From positions 26,669 through 90,668 of the forward strand of contig NZ_QJVC01000012.1 in NCBI RefSeq assembly GCF_003219795.1: a stretch of DNA of 64,000 nt, in the 5' to 3' direction. The notes under the pieces were generated by a model. It was not told the DNA's origin, made no database searches, and saw only the letters and a list, made by a program, of their open reading frames with translations. Positions 17,051 to 25,778 of this stretch are shown here, in pieces; position 1 is the first letter of the stretch, and each line of letters begins with the position of its first letter. A program made the position numbers and the translations under genes. Source of the stretch: Arthrobacter psychrolactophilus. GTDB lineage: Bacteria; Actinomycetota; Actinomycetes; Actinomycetales; Micrococcaceae.

Positions 17051-18277
17051 GTGATGGGTTGGTTCCGCACGCCTACCAGCGTGTGGTGGGGATTCGCCGT
17101 CGTCCATGTCTTTTTCCTGGCCTGGATGATGAGCTTCATCGTCCATGGCAACACCTTTAGCGACACCGAGCAATACCGGCAATGGGCGCTGCTGGGCTAC
17201 AACCCGGCCGAGCTAGGCGACACGATCAGCCCGTGGGTGTATCCCTTGCTGGCGCAGATTCCCATTTTTGCCGCGAATGTTTTTGGGCCCTCCCTGTATC
17301 TGCTGGGCTGGACGCTCATTGTCATCGCGCTCAATGCCGTGGGTCTGGTGTTCCTGACGCGAGGTAAACGCGCTCAGACCGGCATTGCGCCGGCCTGGTT
17401 CTGGCTGTTTTTCACCATGTTTATGGGCTTTCTCAGCTTTGCTCGCGTGGAGGGCATCACGACCTCGCTCGTGCTCATCGCCCTGCTGTACGCGGTGGAA
17501 CGGCCTGCTGTCGCGGCGCTGCTGCTCGCGATCGCTACGTGGGTCAAGGTCTGGCCGGCTGCCGTCATCGCACCTTTGCTGATTGCTAGCGCTCAGCGGG
17601 TGAAGATTTTCCTGATCGGTGTGGGTGTGAGCGCGGCCGTGGCGATCTTTGCCGTGGCGACCGGCGCCGGATCGCATCTGCTGGATTTCGCCATCAATCA
17701 GGGCGATCGTGGCATGCAGCTCGAGGCGACCTTCTCCACGCCCTGGGTGTGGCTGAGCGTGTTCAATCTTGGCGGTTCCAAGATCGCCGACAACGTGGCC
17801 ATCAACTCCACCGAGGTGTACGGCCCGGGCGCTGACGTGGCGGCGTTTTTGATGCAGCCACTGCTCATCGTCGCGGCCCTGGGTGGCGCCCTGCTCATGA
17901 TCTGGGCGCTGCGCCGCGGTGCTCAGCGTGAGGAGCTCATCCTCGAAGGTTCCCTGCTGATGGTCACGGCGTTCATCGTTTTCAACAAGGTGGGCTCGCC
18001 GCAGTTCATCATCTGGCTGCTGCCCGTGGTGGTCGCGGGCCTGGTGCACGACTGGGAGCGGTGGAAGATTCCGGCCACGTTGCTCATGGGTATCGCGTTC
18101 ACCACCTTCATCATCTACCCGTTGTTCTACACGCCCCTGATCCACGCCAATCCGATCATGGCCGCGGTCCTGACGAGCCGCAACGTGCTGCTCGTGACCT
18201 TGCTGGTGTGGGCGGTGCGCCGGACGGTAGAGCTGGGCCGCAATGCCGTGGCCGCACCGTTGTCCGCTACCGCGTAG
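17051..18277 (+). CDS. GT87-like polytopic mannosyltransferase (copy 2)
   Basis: A paralogue of the preceding gene with about 11 hydrophobic segments and the same motifs: GNTFSDTEQYRQWALL, ATWVKVWPAAVI, NQGDRGMQLEATFSTPW and VFNKVGSPQFIIW. The first canonical start codon is GTG 17051, but homology with copy 1 continues 24 codons upstream. There AAGGAG (16966-16971) sits 7 nt before an ATT at 16979, so translation may begin at that rare codon. The stop of copy 1 lies inside this ribosome binding region, implying an operon. The 3' end overlaps the convergent second MptB gene by 11 bp. Confidence 0.82.
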   Translation: MMGWFRTPTSVWWGFAVVHVFFLAWMMSFIVHGNTFSDTEQYRQWALLGYNPAELGDTISPWVYPLLAQIPIFAANVFGPSLYLLGWTLIVIALNAVGLVFLTRGKRAQTGIAPAWFWLFFTMFMGFLSFARVEGITTSLVLIALLYAVERPAVAALLLAIATWVKVWPAAVIAPLLIASAQRVKIFLIGVGVSAAVAIFAVATGAGSHLLDFAINQGDRGMQLEATFSTPWVWLSVFNLGGSKIADNVAINSTEVYGPGADVAAFLMQPLLIVAALGGALLMIWALRRGAQREELILEGSLLMVTAFIVFNKVGSPQFIIWLLPVVVAGLVHDWERWKIPATLLMGIAFTTFIIYPLFYTPLIHANPIMAAVLTSRNVLLVTLLVWAVRRTVELGRNAVAAPLSATA

Positions 18278-19790
18278 CGTGCGCGGCGGCTCGGGCGTCG
18301 AGGGTGGCTTCGCGGCTAAACAACAGCTTGCGGGTGTGGATGTCCAGCACCAAGAGGTAGATGACCGCACCCCACGCCACCGCGCTGGCCAGGGTGTCCG
18401 ATCCCACGCGTAGCGACACGAAGTTCCACACAAACAGCTGATCTTGCGCCCCGAACACCACGAAAAACGCCACCACGACATAACAAACCTTGATCTGCCA
18501 GTTGTTGCGGATCCCTGTCGCGGCCAGCAGTGGCAGGAACCAGAGGATGTACCAGGGCTGGATGATCGGCGCCAATAGTACGACGGCGGCAAAGGCCAAC
18601 CCTGCGCGGCGCACCACCTGCTTGGGGTCACCAAAGAGCACAAGCCACGCCGCGAGGCACATGCTGGTGATCGTCAGGAGGCTGCGGAAACCGTTACCGA
18701 TACTCGTACCGTTCAGCCCCACGGCGTTCCCGAGTGCCTCGAGCATTTGACCGCCAAAACCTGAGGGCGAATAACCTGTGTACCCCGGGGTAGTGTCTGT
18801 CAGCGCCCAGGTCCAGCCCAATCCCAGATTCCCCGGCAGCCCCATCAGCACGAGCAACGCCAGACTCAGCAAGCCGGTCGCAGCCCAAAAGAGGAAGCGT
18901 CTGCCCCACCCCGCGGCCTGCCCGGCCCACAGCAAGCCGACAAAGGGCAGCAAAACAATCGTGATGGGTTTGACCGCGATGGACGCCGTCACTAACACCA
19001 CGCCCAGCAGCCCGCGGTGTGTTGCCGCGAAGTAGATGCCGGCCACCGCCAATCCCACCATCAAGGCATCGTTATGCGAGCTGGCGACGAAGGAGATCAG
19101 GAATAACGGGTTGGCAACCGCGATCCACAGGGCACGGGCACCGTTGACCCCATGCAGTGCGGCCAGCTTGGGCACATACATGACGCAGAGGAGCACGCCA
19201 AGGCCGGCGATGACCCGGAACAGTAATACCGAGATATCCGGTTGTGCGCCGGTGATGGCCACGACGCCACGGCTGAGCCACAAAAACACCGGGCCGTAGG
19301 GTGTGCGGTTTTCTGCCCAGGACGGGTCGGTTCCCAGCATGAACCAATTGCTCAGGGAGGAGATGCCGTCGGAGTAGGGATCGAGCCCCTCGGCCATGAG
19401 CCGGCCTTGGCCCGTATAGGCGTACACATCCCGCGAAAAAATCGGCACGGCGATTAGGAGCGGGGCACTCCAGGCCACAACAGCCCAGACCACGGCCTTG
19501 AGCGCTCCTGGTCCCCAACTCGCCAGCCGTTGTCCTAATCGGAGCCAGGATCGCAACAGCACCATGGCGCCTAGGACCAGCAGCACCGTGGAGCTCATGA
19601 CGCCGAAGCCTTCGGTGCGCATGGCGATGACGAGGGAGTTGCGGATCATGGGCGAACCGTTGGCGATCCAGCCGACACCGACTGAGCCCACCAAGATCAG
19701 CACAGATCCGAGAAAGCCTTCAAGGACCGCAATCCAGGCCCGTGGCTCGGCGGCTGCCCGCTCCTGCCGAGCGGAAGGCAGGGCTGTCAT
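18267..19790 (-). CDS. polyprenol-phosphomannose-dependent alpha-1,6-mannosyltransferase, MptB-like (copy 2)
   Basis: A 507-residue polytopic protein clearly paralogous to the first MptB in this locus: FSRDVYAYTGQGRLMAEGLD, SSHNDALMVGLAVAG, ASIAVKPI and IIQPWYILWFLPLLA match position for position. The ATG at 19790 has GGAG 7 nt upstream and is preferred over the longer frame. Two MptB-like copies may divide backbone elongation between different lipid acceptors, as MptA and MptB do in mycobacteria. Which copy corresponds to which activity cannot be told. Confidence 0.85.
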   Translation of the reverse strand: MTALPSARQERAAAEPRAWIAVLEGFLGSVLILVGSVGVGWIANGSPMIRNSLVIAMRTEGFGVMSSTVLLVLGAMVLLRSWLRLGQRLASWGPGALKAVVWAVVAWSAPLLIAVPIFSRDVYAYTGQGRLMAEGLDPYSDGISSLSNWFMLGTDPSWAENRTPYGPVFLWLSRGVVAITGAQPDISVLLFRVIAGLGVLLCVMYVPKLAALHGVNGARALWIAVANPLFLISFVASSHNDALMVGLAVAGIYFAATHRGLLGVVLVTASIAVKPITIVLLPFVGLLWAGQAAGWGRRFLFWAATGLLSLALLVLMGLPGNLGLGWTWALTDTTPGYTGYSPSGFGGQMLEALGNAVGLNGTSIGNGFRSLLTITSMCLAAWLVLFGDPKQVVRRAGLAFAAVVLLAPIIQPWYILWFLPLLAATGIRNNWQIKVCYVVVAFFVVFGAQDQLFVWNFVSLRVGSDTLASAVAWGAVIYLLVLDIHTRKLLFSREATLDARAAAHATR

Positions 19791-19907
19791 CGAAAGTCTC
19801 CGACCGTCGTCGTAGTGGTGCTGCAATTTGGTAAGGGCATGCAGCTTCAGCCTGCAGCAATTTTACCAGCGCGGCGGCGGAGGCAAGGTTAGCGGTACAT
19901 TGGACTC

Positions 19908-20504
19908 GTGGCTATTACTAATGAACGCATTGTGTGGATTGACTGTGAAATGACCGGCCTGGATGCCGTCAACGACGCCTTGATCGAGGTTGCGGCGCTG
20001 GTAACCGACTCCGAGCTGAACATCTTGGGCGAAGGTGTTGACGTTGTTATCAAGCCCAGCGATGAGGCCCTGGCCCAGATGGGCGATTTTGTGCGCACCA
20101 TGCACACCAACTCGAAATTACTCGATGAGCTGTCGGCCGGAACCACCATGGAGGATGCGCAGGCACAGGTTCTCGCGTACATCCGCGAGCACGTTCCCGT
20201 GGCGAACAAGGCCCCCTTGGCGGGTAACTCCATCGGCACCGACAAGGTGTTCTTGGCCCGCGATATGCCCGAACTTGTCGAGCACCTGCACTACCGGGTC
20301 ATCGATGTGTCAACGATCAAGGAGCTCTCACGCCGCTGGTACCCGCGTGCCTACTTCCAGTCCCCCGCCAAGACCGGCAATCACCGTGCCTTGGGAGACA
20401 TCAAGGACAGCATCAACGAGCTCAAGTACTACCGCGAGGCCGTCTTTGTGCCCGCTCCCGGTCCGGATTCAAAGACCGCCAAGAAAATTTCGGTAAAGTT
20501 CTAA
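19908..20504 (+). CDS. orn: oligoribonuclease
   Basis: A 198-residue DEDDh 3'-5' exoribonuclease that finishes mRNA decay by degrading oligonucleotides of 2-5 nt, including pGpG. The first motif [10 protein letters not shown] is at residues 10-19. The others are recognisable in [16 protein letters not shown] and in [12 protein letters not shown], which carries the catalytic His and Asp. The GTG start is 6 nt after TACATT, consistent with a leaderless mRNA. Single gene in front of tRNA-His. Confidence 0.96.
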   Translation: MAITNERIVWIDCEMTGLDAVNDALIEVAALVTDSELNILGEGVDVVIKPSDEALAQMGDFVRTMHTNSKLLDELSAGTTMEDAQAQVLAYIREHVPVANKAPLAGNSIGTDKVFLARDMPELVEHLHYRVIDVSTIKELSRRWYPRAYFQSPAKTGNHRALGDIKDSINELKYYREAVFVPAPGPDSKTAKKISVKF

Positions 20505-20587
20505 CGCCAAGTTCCGCGGAATCTCGCGAAATTTATTCCGCCGCAACGCGATCTAGCTCACAAAGTGGCAAAAAAGGGTCTTTTGAT

Positions 20588-20616
20588 TTTGCACCCCCCG
20601 CCAATTCATGTAGAGT
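20588..20616 (+). promoter_or_regulatory. putative tRNA-His promoter
   Basis: TTTGCA (20588-20593), a 17-nt spacer and TAGAGT (20611-20616) precede the tRNA-His gene by about 55 nt, fitting a primary-sigma promoter with a short 5' leader. Confidence 0.55.
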
Positions 20617-20671
20617 AATCGTCGTTGCCACAAGCACGGAGGGTAAAACTTCCTAGCAAACGGCGGACATG

Positions 20672-20747
20672 GTGGGATTAGCTCAGTTGGCAGAGCGCCT
20701 GGTTGTGGTCCAGGAGGTCGCGGGTTCAACCCCCGTATCTCACCCCA
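20672..20747 (+). tRNA. tRNA-His (anticodon GTG)
   Basis: A complete cloverleaf can be folded: acceptor GTGGGAT paired with ATCTCAC, D-arm around AGCTCAGTTGGCAGAGC, anticodon stem CCTGG/CCAGG with loop TTGTGGT giving anticodon GTG at 20705-20707, and T-arm GGGTTCAACCCC. The extra 5' G typical of tRNA-His and an encoded CCA (20745-20747) are present. A strong terminator follows. Confidence 0.97.
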
Positions 20748-20773
20748 AAGTGTGATTCGCTTGAGAATCACGA

Positions 20774-20805
20774 AACGCCCCGGTCACTTGATCGGGGCGT
20801 TTTTT
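20774..20805 (+). terminator. intrinsic terminator after tRNA-His
   Basis: A perfect 9-bp stem AACGCCCCG/CGGGGCGTT (20774-20782 with 20793-20801) is followed by a run of T. It ends the tRNA-His transcript before the deformylase gene. Confidence 0.9.
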
Positions 20806-20864
20806 ATGTCCCCAAAGTCTTATAAACTTTTTTTCATTATTGCCAGCGCGAAAAGGAAATCCTC

Positions 20865-21437
20865 ATGACCATCCGCCCCGTGACCATCCTGGGTGAACCC
20901 GTACTTCACCGCCGCGCTGACGAGGTCACTGCCTTTGATGCGGAGCTCCAGGCCATCATCGCGGACATGTACGAGACCATGGACGCCGCCAATGGCGTGG
21001 GGCTGGCAGCTCCCCAGATTGGCATTGGCCTGCGGATCTTCACCTACAAGATGGAGAACGACGACGACGTCCCCGAGCGAGGCGTCGTCGTGAACCCCAT
21101 GATCACCGTCGGCAAGATTTCCGGCAATCCGCCCAGCACGGACGACGAGGTCGAAGGCTGCCTGTCCGTTCCTGGTGTGGACTTCCCGCTCAAGCGCGCC
21201 GAATGGGTGCGGGTTCGTGGATTTGATGCCGAGGGTAGCCCCTTGGACTTTGAGGCCACCGGCTGGTTTGCGCGCTGTATGCAGCATGAATACGACCACT
21301 TGGACGGCAAGCTCTACGTGGATCGCCTCAACCCCCGTTACTCCAAGAAGGCTAAGCGGGTTGCCAAGAACCTTGGCTGGGGTGTGCCGAACCTGACCTG
21401 GATGCCCGGCGTCGATCCGGATCCCTTCGGCCACTAA
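20865..21437 (+). CDS. def: peptide deformylase
   Basis: A 190-residue metalloenzyme that removes the N-formyl group from nascent proteins. All three family motifs are intact: GVGLAAPQ, EGCLSVPG (metal-binding Cys) and QHEYDHLDG (two metal-binding His and the catalytic Glu). The ATG follows AAAGGA at good distance. The C-terminal extension after the third motif, ending DPDPFGH, is typical of actinobacterial deformylases. Monocistronic, between two terminator-bounded neighbours. Confidence 0.97.
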   Translation: MTIRPVTILGEPVLHRRADEVTAFDAELQAIIADMYETMDAANGVGLAAPQIGIGLRIFTYKMENDDDVPERGVVVNPMITVGKISGNPPSTDDEVEGCLSVPGVDFPLKRAEWVRVRGFDAEGSPLDFEATGWFARCMQHEYDHLDGKLYVDRLNPRYSKKAKRVAKNLGWGVPNLTWMPGVDPDPFGH

Positions 21438-21609
21438 GCGCAACACGCGCCACCGTGACACACGTCCCATGAGTCATATCTCATAGTAGGGATTACACGG
21501 ACCAGGCCGATTCCCCCATCTGCGTGGAGTAGTTTTACCTGTTGGAATTACTCAGCATTTTTTTCGCAATGGACCACGAGTTAATCTGTGGCGGCTTCAA
21601 AGGGGAACC

Positions 21610-23055
21610 ATGTCCGGAACATCCACTTCTCAATCATCGTCGACGGGAATACCCCGTAAAGTCGTCGGGCTTGCTGTGGCAGGCGCCGTGGGAGGCTTCC
21701 TCTTCGGCTTTGACTCCTCCGTTGTTAACGGCGCCGTCGATGCTATGCAGGACACCTTCGTCCTGGGCGATGCGCTCACAGGGTTCGCCGTCGCCGTCGC
21801 ACTTTTGGGTTGCGCCATTGGCGCCTTCGCGGCCGGCCGCATTGCCGATGCACGGGGCCGCATCCCGGCCATGAAGATCGGTGGCGTGTTGTTCCTCGTC
21901 AGCGCTCTGGGAACCGGTTTGGCATTTAGCGTTTACGACCTGGTCTTCTGGCGCCTCGTGGGTGGCTTGGGCATCGGTCTGGCATCGGTCATCGCGCCGG
22001 CCTACATTTCGGAAATTTCGCCCAGGAAGCACCGCGGCCGCTTGGCCTCCCTGCAGCAGCTGGCCATTACGATCGGTATTTTTGCCGCTCTACTCTCCGA
22101 CGCCCTGTTCGCTAACGCTGCCGATGGTGCCGCCAATGTTCTGTGGCTGGGTCTGCCGGCTTGGCGTTGGATGTTCCTGGCCGCAGCCGTTCCGGCCATC
22201 GTGTACTTCTTGATCGCACTCAAGTTGCCGGAGTCTCCGCGCTACCTGGTTCTGCATGGCAAGGAAGACGAGGCCGCCAAGGTCTTCAAGACCATTGCTC
22301 CGAACGAAGATGCACAGATCAGCATTCGCGAAATCCTTGACGCCGTTCACGCCGACAAGCAGGCTGCCCGCGAGAGCACACTGCGAGGTCACCGCTTCGG
22401 CCTGATGCCCGTGGTCTGGATCGGCATCATCCTCTCCGTACTGCAGCAGTTCGTTGGCATCAACGTGATCTTCTACTACTCCACCACCCTGTGGAAGGCT
22501 GTGGGCTTCCAGGAAAAGGACTCGCTCACAATCTCCGTGGTCACCGCCATCGTGAACATCTTGGTCACCTTGGTCGCGATTGCCCTCGTGGACAAGATTG
22601 GTCGCCGCCCCATCCTGCTCACCGGTTCCATCGGTATGGCCGCCTCCTTGGGCACCATGGCGCTGGCCTTCGCCTCAGCCAGCGGTTCGGGTGCTGATAT
22701 CTCGCTGCAGGGCGCATGGGGTCCGATTGCTCTCGTTGCCGCCAACGTCTTCGTCATCAGCTTCGGTGCCTCATGGGGTCCGCTCGTCTGGGTCCTGCTC
22801 GGCGAGATCTTCCCCTCACGCATCCGCGCCCGGGCCTTGGGCCTGGCCGCTGCCGCTCAGTGGATTGCCAACTTCGCCATCACCTTGACGTTCCCGTCCA
22901 TGGCAGCAGCGTCCTTGCCGCTGACCTACGGCATGTACGCGCTCTTCGCCGTGGCATCGTTCTTCTTCGTGATGTTCAAGATCCCGGAGACCAACGGCAT
23001 GTCGCTCGAGGAAGCCGAAACGCTCTTCGATAAGAAGCCGCAGACCGCCAAGTAA
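21610..23055 (+). CDS. sugar porter family MFS transporter
   Basis: A 481-residue carrier with 12 predicted helices, of the sugar porter (XylE/GLUT) branch. Signatures include GFLFGFDSSVVNGA in helix 1, GRIADARGRIPAMK after helix 2, RLVGGLGIGLASVIAPAYISE, PESPRYLVLHGK before the central loop, QQFVGINVIFYYS in helix 7 and DKIGRRPILL after helix 8. The start ATG has AAAGGGG upstream. Likely an H+-coupled hexose or pentose importer in the cytoplasmic membrane; the sugar cannot be told. No catabolic genes adjoin it. Confidence 0.92.
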   Translation: MSGTSTSQSSSTGIPRKVVGLAVAGAVGGFLFGFDSSVVNGAVDAMQDTFVLGDALTGFAVAVALLGCAIGAFAAGRIADARGRIPAMKIGGVLFLVSALGTGLAFSVYDLVFWRLVGGLGIGLASVIAPAYISEISPRKHRGRLASLQQLAITIGIFAALLSDALFANAADGAANVLWLGLPAWRWMFLAAAVPAIVYFLIALKLPESPRYLVLHGKEDEAAKVFKTIAPNEDAQISIREILDAVHADKQAARESTLRGHRFGLMPVVWIGIILSVLQQFVGINVIFYYSTTLWKAVGFQEKDSLTISVVTAIVNILVTLVAIALVDKIGRRPILLTGSIGMAASLGTMALAFASASGSGADISLQGAWGPIALVAANVFVISFGASWGPLVWVLLGEIFPSRIRARALGLAAAAQWIANFAITLTFPSMAAASLPLTYGMYALFAVASFFFVMFKIPETNGMSLEEAETLFDKKPQTAK

Positions 23056-23082
23056 GCACCACACCCCTCCGGGGCCGCGCGG

Positions 23083-23175
23083 AATGTTCGGTTCTGCGTA
23101 AAGTTCACCGTGAACTTGCCGCACAACACTGTTGTGCGGCAAGTTCGGGTCCAACTCAACGCGGAACCGAACATT
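23083..23175. repeat. nested palindromic element between sugar transporter and acyltransferase genes
   Basis: An inner pair of perfect 17-nt arms (23112-23128 and 23130-23146) is separated by a single base. It is enclosed by an outer pair of 17-nt arms (23083-23099 and 23159-23175) with one mismatch. There is no T-tract, so it is not a plain terminator; it could be a cruciform-forming or REP/MITE-like element that also limits read-through from the transporter gene. Confidence 0.75.
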
Positions 23176-23205
23176 GCCGGCCGGTGGATTAGCTAGGCTG
23201 GTGCT

Positions 23206-24066
23206 ATGACCTTGCGCACAGCCATGAGCCCGGAACAAACGGTGGACTACCTCAACATTGCTGCGGAGGACCGCGCCAACGCCTTGACGGTGCTGACCGC
23301 CGCACCCACCCCGGCGGTGACCCGGGTTGTGGCATATCTGGACTCACGACTCGGCAGCGCGGATGACTCCGTTCCGGATTTGAGCACGCCCGATGTGCCC
23401 GTCACGGAGGCCGACTGGCTCACCGCCATGATGCACTACGTGCCCACGATTATCCGATGGCATGGGGACCGCAACATTCCCGAAGCGATCTCCCGGGCAA
23501 CTCTGGCGGACTTCGGCCGCAATATGGCCATCAATCGTCGCGTTCATGGACGTTTTGGCATGGACACCTACAAGTGGTTGACCCACACCTTCGCCGGGCG
23601 CCTCTTTCAACTGGGCCGCCTGCAGTTCCTGATCCACCAGCCCAAGGCCACCATTGCCGGCGTTGCCCCGGGCGAATGGATCCTCGGCATTCACATCCCC
23701 GAAGACGGCGGGCTCTCCCCAGCGGTCGTCGGTGCCAGCCTTGCCCTCGCGGCGCCCTTCTTTGCCACGCATTTCCCAGAGACACCGGTCCGGACCGCCA
23801 ATTGCGAATCGTGGCTGCTGGATCCCTACCTGAGCGAACACCTGGATCCGGCCTCCAATATCGCCGCGTTTGCCGCCCGCTTCGTGCCTTATGGTGAACC
23901 TCTGCACCAGCCCACGGATGCCGTGTACTTCACCTTCCGGACCCGGAGCATGGAGAACTTGGCCACACTCCCCCGCACGACGGCGTTACAAAAGATTGTT
24001 CTTGACCGCATCGCCGCCGGAGGTGCTTGGCAGCTGGGCTTTGGAGCGCTGAGGCTGCCACAGTAA
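23206..24066 (+). CDS. acyltransferase domain-containing protein (NAT_N/GNAT_C type)
   Basis: A 286-residue protein resembling the two-part acyltransferase family seen in Arthrobacter and relatives: an N-terminal helical domain, then a GNAT-like C-terminal half. The centre reads AGRLFQLGRLQFLIHQPKA and then GEWILGIHIPEDGGLSP, which are characteristic. TAGGCT lies exactly 6 nt before the ATG, so the mRNA is probably leaderless. The acyl donor and acceptor are unknown. Family confidence is moderate, because it is recognised from sequence style rather than from catalytic residues. Confidence 0.7.
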   Translation: MTLRTAMSPEQTVDYLNIAAEDRANALTVLTAAPTPAVTRVVAYLDSRLGSADDSVPDLSTPDVPVTEADWLTAMMHYVPTIIRWHGDRNIPEAISRATLADFGRNMAINRRVHGRFGMDTYKWLTHTFAGRLFQLGRLQFLIHQPKATIAGVAPGEWILGIHIPEDGGLSPAVVGASLALAAPFFATHFPETPVRTANCESWLLDPYLSEHLDPASNIAAFAARFVPYGEPLHQPTDAVYFTFRTRSMENLATLPRTTALQKIVLDRIAAGGAWQLGFGALRLPQ

Positions 24067-24145
24067 GTGGGGCCAGCCTGCGGTAAACTTAATAGTTGCG
24101 CCCTGCCCTCGCCCCAAAAGTTCGTCACCGCTAGAAAGTAGTCTT

Positions 24146-25750
24146 GTGTCCTCTCCGGCCCAGTCCCCCGCCCGCGCCACCGAAATTTCCGGCCAGGCGG
24201 AGCGTCGCAGAACGTTCGCCGTCATCTCACACCCGGATGCTGGTAAGTCCACGCTGACAGAAGCCCTGGCCTTGCACGCCAAGGTCATCGGAACGGCCGG
24301 TGCCACGAACGGCAAGTCGAACCGGCGGGACACGGTCTCTGACTGGCAGCAGATGGAAAAGGACCGCGGTATCTCCATCAGCTCCGCGGCGCTGCAGTTC
24401 TCCTACCGCGACACCGTCATCAATCTCCTCGACACCCCCGGCCACGCCGACTTCTCCGAGGACACCTACCGTGTTCTCGCCGCGGTTGACTGTGCCGTCA
24501 TGCTCGTGGATGCGGCCAAGGGTCTGGAAACTCAGACCATGAAGCTGTTCGAGGTGTGCCGTCAACGCAATCTGCCCATCATCACCGTTATTAACAAGTG
24601 GGACCGTCCCGGACTTGACCCGCTGGAACTCATGGATGAGATCACCGAGCGCACCGGTCTGAAGCCTATGCCTCTGACGTGGGCCATTGGCATCGCCGGC
24701 GACTTCCGTGGTGTGTGGGATGTGCGTCGCGACGAGTTCGCCAAGTTTGCCCGCAATAGCTCCGGCGCCCAGATCGCCTTGACCGAGTACCTCACCCCGG
24801 AGCAGGCCGCCGCCTCCGAAGGTGATGCCTGGTCCGATTCCACGGACGAGGCCAGCCTGGTCATCGACGAGGAAAACCCCCTGGATCTTGAGGCGTTCTA
24901 CGCTGGCAAGGCCACTCCCCTGCTGTTCTCCTCGGCGGCCTTGAACTTTGGTGTCAAGCAGATCTTGGACACCTTGGTGGACTTCGCCCCTCCGGCCTCC
25001 GCACGCACCGATGTGGCTGGCGAGACCCGCCCCGTCGACGCCCCGTTCTCCGGCTTCGTCTTCAAGGTCCAGGCCGGCATGAACCAGGCCCACCGCGACC
25101 ACGTCGCCTTCATCCGCATCTGCTCCGGCATGTTCGAGCGCGGCATGGTGGTCACGCAGACGCGCACGGGCAAGTCCTTCGCCACCAAGTACGCCCAGCA
25201 GGTCTTTGGCCGCGACCGCGAGGTCATCGATACTGCCTTCCCGGGCGACGTCGTCGGCCTCGTCAATGCCTCCGCCCTGCGCGTGGGTGATAGCTTGTTC
25301 GTCGAGGAAGCCGTGGAGTACCCGGCCATCCCGCTCTTCGCCCCCGAACATTTCCAGGTGGCCCGGTCCAAGGACCCCAGCAAGTACAAGCAGTTCCGTC
25401 GCGGCATCGAACAACTCGAGCACGAGGGCGTCATCCAGGTCCTGCGCTCCGATCTGCGCGGTGATCAGGCACCCGTGCTGGCCGCCGTCGGACCCATGCA
25501 GTTCGAGGTTGTCGAGGACCGCATGCACCACGACTTCAACGCCCCCATGCGACTCGAACGCCTCCCCTACTCACTCGCCAGGTTGACGACGCCGGACGCA
25601 ACAGAAGTCCTGGCCAACCTCCATGGCGCTGAGGTACTTGAGCGCAGCGACGGCGAGTTCCTGGCCTTGTTCAACGATGTGTGGGCCATGCGCCGCGTGG
25701 AAAAGAACCACCCTAATCTTCAGCTGACCGAAATCGGCACCAAGATGTAA
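24146..25750 (+). CDS. prfC: peptide chain release factor 3
   Basis: A 534-residue translational GTPase that recycles RF1/RF2 after stop-codon hydrolysis. The G motifs are clear: HPDAGKST (G1), DTPGHADF (G3) and INKWD (G4). The EF-G-like domains II and III follow, with GFVFKVQAGMN and the RF3-specific HHDFNAPMRLERLPYSLAR near the end. GTG at 24146 is the start; AGAAAG lies about 10 nt upstream. TAAACT near 24085 may be the -10 of its own promoter. Monocistronic. Confidence 0.96.
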   Translation: MSSPAQSPARATEISGQAERRRTFAVISHPDAGKSTLTEALALHAKVIGTAGATNGKSNRRDTVSDWQQMEKDRGISISSAALQFSYRDTVINLLDTPGHADFSEDTYRVLAAVDCAVMLVDAAKGLETQTMKLFEVCRQRNLPIITVINKWDRPGLDPLELMDEITERTGLKPMPLTWAIGIAGDFRGVWDVRRDEFAKFARNSSGAQIALTEYLTPEQAAASEGDAWSDSTDEASLVIDEENPLDLEAFYAGKATPLLFSSAALNFGVKQILDTLVDFAPPASARTDVAGETRPVDAPFSGFVFKVQAGMNQAHRDHVAFIRICSGMFERGMVVTQTRTGKSFATKYAQQVFGRDREVIDTAFPGDVVGLVNASALRVGDSLFVEEAVEYPAIPLFAPEHFQVARSKDPSKYKQFRRGIEQLEHEGVIQVLRSDLRGDQAPVLAAVGPMQFEVVEDRMHHDFNAPMRLERLPYSLARLTTPDATEVLANLHGAEVLERSDGEFLALFNDVWAMRRVEKNHPNLQLTEIGTKM

Positions 25751-25778
25751 TTGCCACAACTCAGAGCCTGTTCCCCGT

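Noticed and set aside
17213-18643. Long minus-strand open frame over the second GT87-like gene
   Set aside because: Same antisense shadow effect; it crosses the ends of two well-supported genes and has no ribosome binding site.
24227-25531. 434-codon minus-strand frame inside prfC
   Set aside because: Fully nested in a clear RF3 gene; its composition is typical of reverse-frame translation.
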